Source: Toxoplasma gondii ME49 (Eukaryota; Apicomplexa; Conoidasida; Eucoccidiorida; Sarcocystidae). Taken from it: 64,000 nt of DNA. How positions within the stretch are numbered: position 1 is the stretch's first letter; the number at the start of each line of letters is the position of its first letter. Made by a program: the position numbers and the translations under genes. This document shows positions 33,824 through 46,761 of the stretch, piece by piece. A model generated the notes under the pieces. It saw only the letters and a program-made list of their open reading frames with translations, searched no databases and was not told where the DNA came from. Location of the stretch: assembly GCF_000006565.2 (NCBI RefSeq), contig NC_031479.1, positions 1,612,001-1,676,000 on the forward strand, in the 5' to 3' direction.

Positions 33824-36800
33824 TTAAACTGCATTTTCGGTGCCGCCTGTCCGGCTGCCTGCAGCCGACGGTCCGTCAGAAGCTGCTTTACTCCGACGAC
33901 TCAGTGTGGCGTCCTCTCGGACTCTCCCGTCTCCTTCTCTCTTCTTCTCCCCTCCGAAGTGCCCGTCTGGCGTATCCATCTCGTCCAAACCGAGAGTCGG
34001 CTGAGCGTCAGACCGCTCCTCTCGGTCGCGATCTCTCTTCACCTGAGCAACTCCTCCGTTCGCCGCTACGTTTCCTTCGTCGCGGTCCTCGCCTTCTCCC
34101 AGTTTCCCCTCACTCGCCGCGTCCCCCGTCTTCGACGACTCACTCGCCTCTCTTTCGCGTCCAGTTCTTCTTCGCCCACCGACACCCAGCGCGAGAGTCA
34201 CCCTTTCTCGCGAGCCCTCTTCGCCAGCGCCTCCCGCCTCTGCACCGGGACTGTCTCCACGAGAAGACAAAGGCTGGGGGCGAGAATTCCCCCCTCCACA
34301 GCTCGAAGAAGGTCCCTGAGGAAGGCAAGAGAGAGACGGCGAGCCTGCGCGCTCTGGGTCCCCTTCATCGCCTCGGCTGCTCTCTTGCAGCGACGGTGCA
34401 GCAGCCCCAGCCGACGCTTCAACAGGCGAGCCTTGCCGCGACGCGAGATCCTTAAACGCCGGCGACTTTACATTCCCCCCGGCGTCGGTGGACGTGGAGT
34501 TGGAAGAAGCGTCACGATTCTCTCGAAAACGCTGCGCCTCGAGACAAAAACGTTCGGCCCTCACACGCGCTTCCAGGTGCCCATACTTCCGAGCGGAGAA
34601 ACGCCGGACCTGCTGATGACACAGGAGACACAACACAGAGAAAAACAGAGAGACATCGCACTCTGAACCGCGATGCGGTCTCTCGAGATGCATGCAGAAC
34701 GGGTTCGCGGAAACACCAGCTGTTCATGATGGAGGACGCGCTGAGATCGACAGAAAAAAACGAGACCTCTCGAATCCAAACCTACGCAACGGCAAGTTAG
34801 ATTCGCGCCAGCCATGCGCACAAAGAAACAGTGTCTCCCATGAAGAGACGAAAGGAGGTCCGTTCAGAGTGCGAGTTCGTCGAATTCACCTGAGTCTCAC
34901 CTGGCGTCCAGTGTCTTTGTCGATGACCAGACCTCTCCAGCTTCCTCGTGAGTGCTCAAAAATGACGCCCCTGACAGAGCTGGACAAACTTCCGTCCTTC
35001 TCGGTGTCTGCGCCTTCGAGACCCCCCCCAGCTTTCGCCGGGGTGACAGGCCCCGCCTGAAACGCGTCCCCTGGCAGCTGTGGGGAGGCTCCCAACGAAG
35101 ATCCCTGCGAGTGTCTTTCATTGGAAACACAGTCCAGAGCGTCAGAACTTGCTTTCAAGACCTCGTTCTTCGGCCCAAAGTCTTCCGGAGACGCAGACGC
35201 CCCCAAAAGAAAGGAAGCCTCCGGCGCGTCGTCGCCTGACCCTCTCCCTTCGCCCCCCGACCCGCCGGTGCACGGACTCTGGAGAGACAGGAAGAATGGA
35301 GACGGTCCTCCAGAGAAAAGCGAACGGGAGCCGTCCCTGCTCGCTCCCGCAGAGTCCGCGTTGCCCGAAGCAAAGAAGAGACTGGCGCCCGAGCTATCTC
35401 CGACGGAAGACCCCACACCCGAGTCCCCTGACCCGGAAAGAGGCCCTTGTGCGGGCCCCCGCAGGGCCAGCAGCGACGACCCCACAAGTGCCCCCGCCCC
35501 GCCTGGAGATGCGGAGACACCCGAGGAGACACAGGAGTCTCCCGCGCCACTGCTCGGCGCAGCAGCCCGTGACGAGACGCAGTCTGCAAACGGCGGATTC
35601 AAGAAAGAAAATCCGGGGGGTGTCTCTGAGGCGCGACATGTGAACCCCCCGACAGGCCCGCTGCTCCCTTCAGCCCCACTCGAGCCGTTCGTCTCTGCCA
35701 GGTAAACCTTCGTCCTCGTGTGGTTGCTGATGATGATACTTCGACCTGAGAACAAAAATTCACCCATGCACGCTCGGTACGCTTCGTTTTCCTCTTGTCG
35801 CTCTTCGCCGCCGCACACACAGAGCGCCTGAGCCGGCGGCCTATCCCCCCTCACACGAGTTCTCCATCGGCCCTTTGTTTATTGTTTTCACTCGCAAATT
35901 CTGGTGCACGCTGGTATGACCGTCGAACTGGCAGCATGCGTCTCTATGATTTCTCTTGGCATAACAGACTGCTACTTAGATGTTGCGAAACCTTTCTCCG
36001 AGAGTGTCTCCAGGAACGAAAGCGACATCTTCCCTTCTGACGACGCCTTGGGCAACCGCGAAGTGAATCAAAAACGTAGTTTCGCACGGAGCGCATACAT
36101 CTGCATGCACTTATGCGGAAGCCGTGCACATGCGGATCGCTTGACGGTAAAGACGAATCACAAGCATGCGCCCTTCCTGGTGGTACTGTTTGTGTGTGTG
36201 TCGAGCTCCTCCACCCTCTGCTCTGTTGGCTCAGAACTCGCGATTCTCGCATATATTCTCCGAACCTCTGCGGGTAGCGTTGTTACCACATCTTCTCTTC
36301 CCTCTGAAGCTGCAGTTCTCTCTGTCGTGAAAGCCGATAACTCACCCTGGCGCATCTCTCGCGCGACCCGCTCCGCCTTTCTCTTTGCGCGTTCGAAACC
36401 GAACTTGTTAACGGAGAAACAGCGTGAGTATTCCTTGCCTGCAGTCACCAAGACACATACACGATTCGAGATGCAACGCGACCTGGACCGGGACTCTTCT
36501 CTCTCTCTTTACGCAATCTTTTCCTCCCTCTTTTGAGACCACAGATATCGCCTCGAAAGAAGCACCAAAAGTCGACCTCCACACAGCAGACAGAGGTCTG
36601 CATCTATACACAAAAACGCAAAGACAGATCCCCAGAAGGCCTCTCTCCCATGTCTCTCGCTACTCACCAGTTTCTGCGTCCTTCCACCTGAAGCGCCACC
36701 CACTGTGGGGCGTCGATCGGTAGCTGACGCCGGGGACATCCGAGACATAGCCGCGGCCGTCTCGGGTGTCTCCGTTTTCTCCTGCCTCGCCTGGCGTCCG

Positions 36801-39800
36801 GTGTTTCCTCGACGCCCCGACAGGCACGACGCAGTGGAGTCTGGGGGCGAGCGCGGCGCCGGGCCCCACAGCTCCGGGCCAAGTTGTCTTGGCGGCTTCA
36901 GGCAGGTCCCCGTCACTCGAGCTGCCTTCCTCGCTGTCCCTCGAGGAGGGCCGGCGCGCGCCGCCGCACACACCGCCGCCCCGAGACGGAAACAAGAGAT
37001 CTGTGTCCTCCAAGCCTGGAAACGCTCGCAGTTTCCCCTTCTCCTCGCTCTTTAACCCTAAACCCTGGAGGTGGTTGTAGCCGCTGGCGAGCAGCGCCTC
37101 TTTCAAGCTGTGCGACGCGAGACTCGAGTCCATCGAGAGCTTTCCCCCCAGCGACGACGGGTTCCCCGACCGAGACAGAAAGCTCCCGTCTTGCGAGAAG
37201 GAGTCTTTCTCGAACGCGTCCAAGGTACAGCGGGGTGCGGGGCCTCCGCCCCCGATGCGCGGGCCGCCTCCCGGCGAAGGATCGTAGGGCGAGAGAGAAC
37301 AGCTTTGGAGACTGCCAGTCGTGATCGGGAGTCGCGCGCCTCGAGACGAGAGACCTACGGAGCCTCGACTCGGACATCCGCGACTCCCGGAGACCGCTCC
37401 CCAATACGGCGACGAGCAGGCCGCTCCGAGAGAAGCCGACAACCCCTCTGACGGCTTCCCGAGATCTCGCTGCATGCCGAAAGGCCCATTCGTCGACGAG
37501 GAAGACCACCGCGAGTCTCGGCCGACACCTTCGCGAAAACAACCTAGAGGGGACTCTGCGGCGCCTCGAGACAACAACTGGCCCAACGCGTCGTCTGGCG
37601 AGGAACGCAGCTGAGATGCAAGGAACGCATGTGAAGCGGAGTTGAAGACGGCATCTACGCTTCGCGTCGTGGCGCAGTCGGAACTGCCGGTCTGCCTGCT
37701 GGCGCCGAGCTTCGATCCCGCCGGGTCGCGGGGGCAGAACGCCTCGGAGAGAGAAGACGCTCTGGCAACGGGCGACAGGTCGTCACCGGCCTCTGGGTCC
37801 TCCTTGCGCTTCGCCCCCACTAAGCCGGGACTCTCATAGTCCCCGCGGAGATCCTGCTTTCGCGGGCCAGTCAAATCCCTTCGTCCCTTTTCACTGGACC
37901 AGCGAGCCCAGGAGAAACCTGCAGCGTCCCCGGCACACCGCGGCCCGGTCGATTCGCCAGCGGACAGATTGTCGCCCCACAGGTCTAAAAAGCGCCCACC
38001 CGCCGGAAAAGGAGACCCGCGCGCGGAGACACCAAACCCCTCACCCTCGTCCTCGCGCAGCGCGTCCGCCTGCCGGCGCGATAAGGCACTGTCGTCTCTG
38101 GGGGATAAAAGATGACCGAAGCGAGCAATGAGGGCCCTCTCTTCACTCGTGAACGACGCTGTCTCCTTCCGCCACTCGCTGTCGCGACCCTCGCGAGCGC
38201 CGTAGCCGTCCCAGAAAGAAGCCGGGCGGCTTCGAGGCGACGCCCGCGGCGAGGCGGCGCCGCCATCGCCTGACAGCCAGTGCGCAGAGCTGGCCAAAAC
38301 TCGCGAGCCCGGCGGAAGCCGGTGCGTAGGTCTATCGGCACCGGAGTCGACTTGCTGCTGCTCTCCTGCCACTGCGCAGTCTGAGAAGCGAAGATTTGGG
38401 CACTGCGAAAAATCCCCGACTCTCGCGGAGTCCTCGCCCTCTTGGTGTCTGCCTTCAAAATCGCCGGCGTCCTCCTCAGTCTTGAGGCCTCGACAGCCGC
38501 TCGTCCCTGCGAGCTTCGGGCGCTTGCTCGGAGGCAGCAGCGTCTCCGCTGACGAGAGCTCCCCCTGGTCGCTCAGAGTCGCAGCTTCTGTGCGGCGCGT
38601 CTTGAACGCATGCAGAAACTCTTCGATGCCTCTCGCGAGAGTCTCGCCACTGTCCCCGACCTTCTTGTTCTCTTCCTCGGCTCCGTTCGCCCCGCGCGCC
38701 GTCCCCGATTCCGGGTGTGTCTCTTCCTGAGGGGCCTCGTTGTCTCCGCATTCCTTTGGCTTCTGCTGCTGACGGCATGCAGCTGCCCGGCCTCTTGTCA
38801 AAATGCCAGACGACAGCGCAGGCGTCCCCGACGTCCCTCGCTCTCCTTCGCCCAGGCTCGACTTTGAAGTCGCCCTTGACGCCTCTTTCGAATTCGACGC
38901 AGAAAAACGCAAGATCCTCTCTTCTTCGCCTTCTCTGCCAGCTCCGTCACTGCCCTTCTGATAATCCGTCTGGAGGTCCTTCTTGTCCGTTTGGGAGCTT
39001 CCGGATCGGTCTCTGTTCCCCCCCTCTTTCCGCTCGTCTCCGCTCTCTTCTGTCGCCTTCACAGGCTCTCCGGCTCCAGTGCCTTCTCCGGATCCGCCAG
39101 GTTTCCGCTGCATCTTCTTTTCTCGGGAGACAGATCCTCCCTCTGGAGACCCCGTTTCCCTTGCGTCCCTCGCCTCTTCGCTGTCTCTGTCTCCGCACAT
39201 CCCATCCGCGGCTCTGTCTAAGCTGCCGAGATGCTCTCTCCACTTCTCCGCGCGATGGGTGCCTCCACTTTGCGACGAAGTTGTGCTGCCCGACTTCTTC
39301 CGGTAAACAGCTTCTTCCGGGCCGTCAAACACCGCCGCCTCAGCGTCTCCTATGTTCTCGCTCCTCGCCCCTCTCCCGAAGACGCTCGCCTCCTCCTCTG
39401 TCTCCCCGCTCTCTGTCCGCTGGCCGAGCGCCCCAGTCCGCTTTCGGTCTCTGTTTTTCAGGCAGTCGTCGGGCGCCAGTGAGGACCCTTTTTCTGAAGC
39501 CCAGTGCCTCACGCCGCCGGCCGAAAGCGGGAGGAACGCGCCCAGCTCGGGACTGGGCGAAGCTGCGCCAGAACAACTTTCACCGAGACGCTTCACTTGG
39601 CGACCGCGACGCTTGTTGTGCGGCGCGAGGTCGAAAGACTCGGTGCGATCCGAACTGCGGCTGCACGTGGTTTGTTCTCTCGCGAAGACCCGCAGGAGCT
39701 CGAGGGTCTCCGCAGATGACCAGGGGCGCTTGTCGCTGTCTCCGCCCTGCTGTCGCGAGGCCTTGCCCTTGCTCCAGAGCGACTCAGCAAGTTCGAGAAG

Positions 39801-41672
39801 GAGCGACGCGGACTCCCCTGTCTCCCTACCTCTATCCACCAAACGACAACCTCTGTCGTCGGCGTCAGCGAGAAAGCCAACGCCCGGCCCTGCGTCGGCC
39901 CCGGAGACACTCTCCGCCCAATAAGGGTGGTGGGGGCGCGGAAAGAAGGGCGGCCCAGACATCTGCTCCACCTCTGAGTCTCGACCTGCTTGCGGAGCCT
40001 CGAGGCCGACGGCCTGGAGTCCAAAGTCACGCCGCCGTGACCACCGGGTCTCGCCGTCCCAGTCCTCGTCCGCCTGCCTGAGTCTCTCGTTGTCTCCGGG
40101 ATCGCCTCGCCCGCGGTAGGCCGCTCCAGCCCCGCACCTGTCTCCTTCACGACTCCTTCCCCCCGTCCCGACAGCGAGGTCTCCCGCGGCGAAGCCTGGG
40201 AGCTGGTCGTACGCGGTGCCCAACAAGCTCGCGAAACCCGCACCGGCTCGCGCGACGGCGGAATACGCTGTCTCCACATCGCGCATGACTGCATCGAGGC
40301 GCGCATGCGCTCGGCGCACCGCTTGTTCGCCGACGACGAGGCAGTCCAGAAAAAGGCCCAGATCCGCCGGCGAGAAGGGTGACGCTGTCCCCGACACACA
40401 TGCAGGCAGCGCGGGTCCTTGCGGGTCTCGCGCCTTTCGGCTCTGACGCCACGGACTCGACAGCGCCCGAGTCTCGGGTGGCCAGTAGACGCCAGCGCCT
40501 TCACCCTTGGCTTTCCCGGAGCCTCCCAGAGACAGCGACTGCTTCACAAAGGCCGACGTAGTGTCGGGCGATGTGGGGACTGCGACGTTCGAGTCGGGAT
40601 CCTGTCGGCTGTCGCCGCTCGAGGCTAGACGGTTCGCGGTCTCTTGCGCTCCGCCTTCTTCGTTCGAAAGCGTCGCGAAGGTGGAAGACACAGTCGCGAC
40701 ATCAAGGAGCTGGCTGCCTGAGTCCAGAGGCCCCGCTTCAGCGGTCTTCGATTTCTCTTCCTGGCGAGACGCGCCGATCTTGCCACTGCCATCTCGAAGC
40801 GCCACTGGGTTTCCTTCCTGGACGGAGAAGGACGAAAAGCCGCTGCCCATCCTCGACAGCGACCGCTTATCTTCATCCGATCCGCCCATACACGCCTTCG
40901 ATGGAACGTTGGAAGCCATCGTGTTTGAACGCGAGAGCGACTCAGACTGCGGCTTCTCCAGTCCTGACCCCTGGGCCTTCTTCCGCCTCTCTTCGTGCAA
41001 AGAGAGACTTCCTCTCGCGCCGTCGGCTGGCCTCTTCTCCCTCTCCTCTTCCTTCGTCTCCAAACCGTCGCCTCCTTCTAGAGAGCTCTGCGGAGACGAC
41101 GCCTTGGCGCGGGGCTCCTCTGTCGGGACCAGGACGTCGGGTGCTTCGCCAGCGGCTACACTGGCAGCTTCGCTCTTCTTCCGTTCCGTGCCGTCGTCGT
41201 CCTCCGCCCCAGAAATCGACGACAGCGAAGTCAGGAATGGTAGCATCGAGGAGACCGAGTCTCCCGAGGTCCGTGAGACTGCTTCGCTCCCGACGGCAGT
41301 GGGCACCAACGCATTCGCGTCCGAAGTCGAAGAGGCGGAGGTCGACGAGGACGTTCGCCGAATGGTGGAGCTTCCTGAAGACGTTGCAAGTCTGCGAGAG
41401 AGAAGACGGTTCTTTTTGTCCTTCTCCTCGCGACTGCCTTTGCTCTGAAAAGGAGAGCGAGACCCGCAGAGCCCCGCAAGCTCTTGCGATTTGCCAGGTG
41501 TCGAGGCGTTCCCGGGGACCCCGCGAGGCGGCGTCTCCCTGAGGAGGCTCAAAGCGGAAACGGGGTCTGTCGAACTCGAGGAAACCCGCCGGGAGCGGAG
41601 ACTCAGCGCAAATCCACCTGGCCGCACGGCGGCCTTGCTGTTCGCCTCACTTTCCGGAGTGCCCGGAGCCAT
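33824..41672 (-). CDS. ApiAP2 protein with two AP2 domains
   Basis: Large nuclear DNA-binding protein of the apicomplexan AP2 family. Four exons in phase: 41672-36668, 36438-36346, 35745-34901 and 34609-33824, giving 2,242 residues. AP2 domain 1 is split by intron 1: PGVSYRSTPHSGWRFRWKD, then CFSVNKFGFERAKRKAERVA (about residues 1645-1700). AP2 domain 2 is split by intron 3: RGVIFEHSRGSWRGLVIDKD, then RRFSARKYGHLEARVRAERF (about 1955-2015). Both show the Gly-Val and Trp strands followed by the K-x-G amphipathic helix. The other roughly 2,000 residues are Ser/Gly/Arg/Glu-rich, except a likely helical segment at about 410-480 (LGLFLDCLVVGEQAVRRA). The first ATG (41672) was taken; the frame is open 24 bases further to a TTAG that could be an acceptor, so an upstream coding exon is possible. 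I cannot say which numbered AP2 protein it is. Confidence 0.87.
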
Positions 41673-42446
41673 ACTCGAAGCGGAGGATTCTAACACGACG
41701 TAAATGAAAGGACTGGTGAGCGGGAGCGGCAGAGAGTCTTCACGGATGCTGTTTTAGAAGACACTTGGCAGCTGCGCAAACACACAAAATGACAAAATCC
41801 GCCAGACCGCAGCGAAGCCAGCGTTGGTCTGGAAACTATTGGGCGTGGTGCCCGCGAGCGATGTCCATGAAACGCGGAGACCACGACGATAAAACCTGCG
41901 GACAAGTCGCCGGCGCGAGACGCTTGTCAAGCAGCAGATATGATGTAGCATTCACAGAGCGATGGTAGGTGTCTCTGCGAAGAAAAGGCAAAGCCTCGAG
42001 TGCCGCGCTCTCTGCAATCCGCAGCGCTGCTACCTTCCAAATTCGAACGGCGTCCGGAGTCGCCAGGCCTCTCCCGTGTGTGTACACCGCAGGGTCGATC
42101 CCGTGGGACCTCCGAAACAGTTTTTCTCCGTAACTGTTTTCCCGAGAAAAAGTGGGAGATGCTTCAGAAAAGGCACAGGAGAAATGTGCCCAATGGTAAG
42201 AAGCGACAACTGCCGCGAGAAACACAGAACCGGACTTCGACGTTCGGGTGGCTACTCTGCAGCTGCCACCGTTGTGTGTACCATCAAAGTCCAGTTGCGG
42301 ATGAAAAAAAGCTTCAAGTGCGCAGCGCTCCCATCCCTAACGTGACGTGAAGAGCCTCTACGATGCAGCGTGGCGGTTCTTCGCGCAAGCGAAGACACCG
42401 CGAAACTCACGGGCGCATCCGAAGAGGAACTAAACGGTAAGCCGGC
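41673..42446. promoter_or_regulatory. Region upstream of the ApiAP2 gene
   Basis: Short spacer between the ApiAP2 start and the possible plus-strand gene. A small ATG frame at 42363-42437 (25 codons, very basic) precedes that open frame and could be an upstream ORF. No clear promoter motif apart from GCATGC at about 42445. Confidence 0.3.
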
Positions 42447-43082
42447 ATGCCTCGCAGGACTGCCTGGGATTTTGAATCAAAGACAGAGATGTTTCAGAGA
42501 GAAGGGAATGCTTCCTGGAAACTAAAAAACTTGACAGACTGGGAGTCGTCGGGGTCGACACAGGCTGTGCCAAAAAGAGCACACTTGCACCGGCTCCTCG
42601 TATCTCCCGACAAATATGGAAGGGCTCCAAGGGGTATGGCGGTATTAGATGGCCAAAAAGGAGTGACTGACGGACTCGACAAACCCTGGTCACGCGGGTT
42701 CGAATCTATCTCGAGAAATTACGGATTCGAACAGCGTTCCGGAGAGTCGACAGCGGCACTGGCAGATGCAACGGACTCGACTTCGTCCCGCGCGACCCGA
42801 GTTGATGTGGCAGCACCAGGCGCAAAAAAGCAGACAGATCGGAAGTGTGCGAAAGAAGCGCGGCTGCAAGTGACATGGTTTGATCCAGAACGACTCAGAA
42901 AAAGGGCAGCCAAGGAGAGGCCTCTCCACATTTTAGAAGTGAGACCCTCGAACCCCGGTTTGGCTCACGGTTTCGTGGCGGGGAAATTCGAGCGCCCGCA
43001 AGTCGGAAACGGCGGAAACATCGGTCGGTACGAAAAAGTTCCAGATATTCTGAGGTCTTCGCCGGTGATCGGCATCATCTAA
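42447..43082 (+). CDS. Possible hypothetical protein, 211 residues
   Basis: ATG-initiated open frame with non-repetitive composition and mixed codon use, unlike the biased shadow frames around it. The product is basic with no signal peptide or membrane helix. The C-terminal 80 residues (from LQVTWFDPERLRKRAAKERP through NGGNIGRYEKVPDIL to SPVIGII) look like a folded domain, but I recognise no family. It is divergent from the ApiAP2 gene. Introns were not needed to keep the frame, but upstream exons cannot be ruled out. It may be an expressed lineage-specific gene or chance. Confidence 0.4.
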   Translation: MPRRTAWDFESKTEMFQREGNASWKLKNLTDWESSGSTQAVPKRAHLHRLLVSPDKYGRAPRGMAVLDGQKGVTDGLDKPWSRGFESISRNYGFEQRSGESTAALADATDSTSSRATRVDVAAPGAKKQTDRKCAKEARLQVTWFDPERLRKRAAKERPLHILEVRPSNPGLAHGFVAGKFERPQVGNGGNIGRYEKVPDILRSSPVIGII

Positions 43083-46000
43083 CGTACAATTCGCCGGCGA
43101 ACCACGAGCGAAACCGCGTGTGTGGGATGACAGAGCATATGTACCCTGTCAGTGAGTCGTTGTGCTTGAGGGGATGGCGACCAAGGGGGGACGGCAGGGA
43201 ACCCACGGGGGGTAGCAGGTTCGCGGAGAGGACGCAAAAGACAACCCCCAGGGAAAGCGACACGCGAAAAAACGGAAGGAATGCCTACCGCAAAGAAACG
43301 ACGACACGGGATCCAGGGCACAAAAAGAATTCGCAGCATGCGAACAGGACGGGGAGACCCCGCGGGCTCTCCACGGACAAGCGCCGCTCTATACGTACTC
43401 CAGGTCACGAGCTGCGTTTCACGCCTGGAAAACCCCGTTCTCGCGCGCGGCAAAGGATTTGTGCGTTCTGCGAGAGCAGCTTTTTTTAATAGAATCCGAA
43501 CCCCTGTTGCACTTCTCCTCCCGTGTGTCTGCGCCTTTGCCAGCGATATTCACAGACAAAAGGCGCGTTTCACTCCCACCCGCACTCTGCCCTTTCTGTA
43601 AAGAATTTTTGCCGACGGGAGCGGCTGGTCGGAATCTCTTTCCTCTCCGGTTTACCTGCGGGAAGCGAGAGAAAAATGATGGAGGACACCACGAAGTCGC
43701 CCGTTTTCGTCTAGGGAAGCAAAAACGCCGGAGAAAAACGGCGAAAATTCCCGACCAGCGAAGCTCAGTGAGAGACGGCTAACAGGTGACCCCAACGTGG
43801 GCGAACCACGTTTCCTCGTCTGGCAAGCACACGGGCGGGGCCCACGTGAAGAAAAGAGTCTGGTGTCGCTTCAGACAGCTCCTTGTTTTCCTCCGCAGAA
43901 ACAAACGCGACGATTGTGCATGTGAAACTCAGATCTAGCAAACGAAGGCAAAGTTTCCACTCCACCACACTAGGGCCGGCCGACACAAAGTTTGACTAGC
44001 AAGGGTGACACAGCAGCGACGCGGCGGTGGTATGCACTCCCCCGACTTGCTCCTCCCTTTCTACCCCGTCTTCATACCTGACCGCGTTTCTCAGAAACAG
44101 AAGCTCGCCACCTTTGTTTCTCCGGCCCGGGAGGGACGAACGCAGTGCACATGGACGGAATCAGAGGAAACTCCGCGCGATACCGCACAGAAGACAGCTG
44201 GTTGTTGCAAGGTTTTTTGTTCCATAACCGTGGACAGATAAAAGTGTCCCACTGGCATTCCGCCGGGTCAAATGGAGCGGGACGGGGCGCAGCGCGGGGG
44301 CAGAGTTGGAGACGGCTCGCCCTGTTGGTTGCCTTGCCTCCACCGAAGGGGCGTTTGAAAACAAAGGAAGGAAACTTTCGATCGCTTGTCAGGCGCGCGC
44401 CTTCGAAACAAACTGCGAACTTCGAGCCTCGTCTCTAAAACACGATCTCCCAAGTGCCAGGAAACGTGCATACCCGCGCAGAGGGGCAAGAGATCCGGAG
44501 GCGTTCTCTCTGTACCAACCTATAGGCTCCCGGGGGACCGCAGCGAGGGGTAGGTGAACCACCGAGACATCAAGAACGCGCCTCGGGCTGTGTCGTATAA
44601 AACGAAACGCACAGCGTCTTCACGTGAAGCGCGTTTCCGCCGGATTCGCACGAAAAAGGCAAGACAAGCATGTATTCGTATCTGGTAGGTGTTGCAGAGG
44701 GTGGACGGTGAAACGCGACGTGGTCTATACTCGGTTTCTCGTGGATAGAGGACCAGGGAAGACGGTGGCAAAAAGGGTACGCTTACACACAGGTTCTAGC
44801 GAGCCGGAAACCGCAAGCGGGTTGCAGGTGAATAAGACCGCTAAACTGCGGCCCGGTTCAAAACTGCAACGGGACACATTTTGGAGGGGACTTTAAACAT
44901 ACCTTCGAGTTGAGGTCACTTAACATCAAAGTCGCCGATACCCGCGTGAGTGAAAGCGGAACTTGCATCGTTTAAACGGCTGTTTCGGTGGCAAGTGCTC
45001 CAAGCCGTTGTCTACATCGCAACGGAACGATAATACTTCAGCCACCATCGTTGTTTCGCCCCTATCCAATGGAAAATATCGCTATGGGTGGCGCGTTTCA
45101 CATTCTTGCCACCAATTGGTGCTCAGGGTGCTGCGTGGCAATTCTGCGCCCAGGTCATTCAGCCGGGCAGCGTCCTGTCGCAACTGTGCTCTGGAAAAAA
45201 ACTTAAATGTTTGCACGAGTTGCTAGAAGGTAATCTGCAACACTCAGAAGTCCGTCGCCGATATAAACTCCGTCAAGAGCCGTGCCTTTCCGCGCGTTAC
45301 CTGCCGTGCACAATCGCGGTGTGTCGTCTTGGCTAAATCCGCACAGACAGCAACAACGGTAAAAAAGGCACCCAGAAACTCACGTCTCGTTGGGAAAGCA
45401 CAGACTCCCTGAAATTCTGCCATAACGCGAGTAACCAATGTAGCCTGTGTGTGCAGTCGGGTTCTTAAGTCCCCTGCAGCCCTACCGACAGCACTGTCCG
45501 CCGGCAGTTTTCACGAAAGAGAATCTATACCCAGACGCACCTCTTGCATTAGTCAGAATCCCCCAAAAGAAAGAGCCCTGTCACACCTTAGAAAGGTTTA
45601 ACCTTCTAGGAACCCAGCATCGGATGGTCCAAGATGTTTCATGCCCTATTTCTGCAGTGGTGGAGAAGTTTTCTGTCAAACACACCATATCACCGGCTCG
45701 GGTCATCTTCAGCGTGCTGCTTCCTCTGAAAACTTTGATGTTGTCTGTCTTCATCCCAAAATTCGTTGTGCTGGATCGTGACTGATTCTGTCCAAATATC
45801 AACGGTGCGAGATCGCGACTACGATAATTCTGTCGGGAGTCGAAAGTCCGAGCCACAGTCTAATTACACGCTAGCCCCGAAGTGCGCTCATAGCGCTTCA
45901 GATGTATTACGAAGCGTTGACCGGTTTTTTCTCTGAATCAGGGTAATACTTGTTAGCGGGCTAGCTCGTTCTGGGGATTTGAAGAATGCAGTGGCTATCG

Positions 46001-46761
46001 TAATGAGATACAGTGTGAACCCGGACATTCAAGATTCGGCAAGCAAAGGCATTCCAGATTCAAACCACGAGTCCACCTCGTTGTATATAGTTCCGGGAAA
46101 AAGGTCTACTATGCCTGCCTCAATCTCAGGCAAGCGCACGCACAGCCTGCCGCTCTTCTCAAATGAGATGTCTTCGCCTTCATACGAGCAGAAAGAAGCA
46201 GCAGTCGACCGACGCAGTAATTGTCGAATATGTGGAATTCTTATGCATGGAATAGAGGTACAAGTGTTCCTCTGGAGGTCTTGTAAGCACTTGTTGGCGC
46301 CCACTCGGCTTTGACGTCCCGCCGGGCCAGCAGCGCCTCTGGCGGAACGTACTTAATGAGACTTCAACAATGTTATCCATTCGGCTTGCAATGCAATCTT
46401 CCAGCCGTAGATGCATTTCGTTCAGCACGAACACAGGGCAGAGCAGCATGAATGTTCCGCCACTCCAAGGCACACAGTTTCACGCGTACTCTCTCTGGAA
46501 CCGGCCTTCACTGTGGCATTCTTACCGCAGGCGCCTTCCACTAAAAGAAAGCACCATTCATATACACCGTTTGGGGATCGGTCTCAAAAAAAGCCCTCAA
46601 TTCGACAGAAAGCGATGTCGCATTGGCAGGCAAATCAGTGGTCAATGATCTGTCCGAAACGACGTTCAGATGTGCATTCTTTTACAGTGCCCCAAGCGGA
46701 TCCCACTCTGCTCCTGGTCGCCGGTTTTTTCCGGAGTTCATTTCTAAAAAACGAGACTTTT
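43083..46761. other. Gene-poor spacer
   Basis: 3.7 kb with only short open frames, mostly without ATG starts and without family resemblance. The right end probably includes the 3' UTR of the F-box/WD40 gene. Confidence 0.5.

Noticed and set aside
36705..41703. Long plus-strand open frames opposite the ApiAP2 exon
   Set aside because: These are antisense shadows of a GC-rich, stop-poor coding exon; the AP2 domains are on the minus strand.
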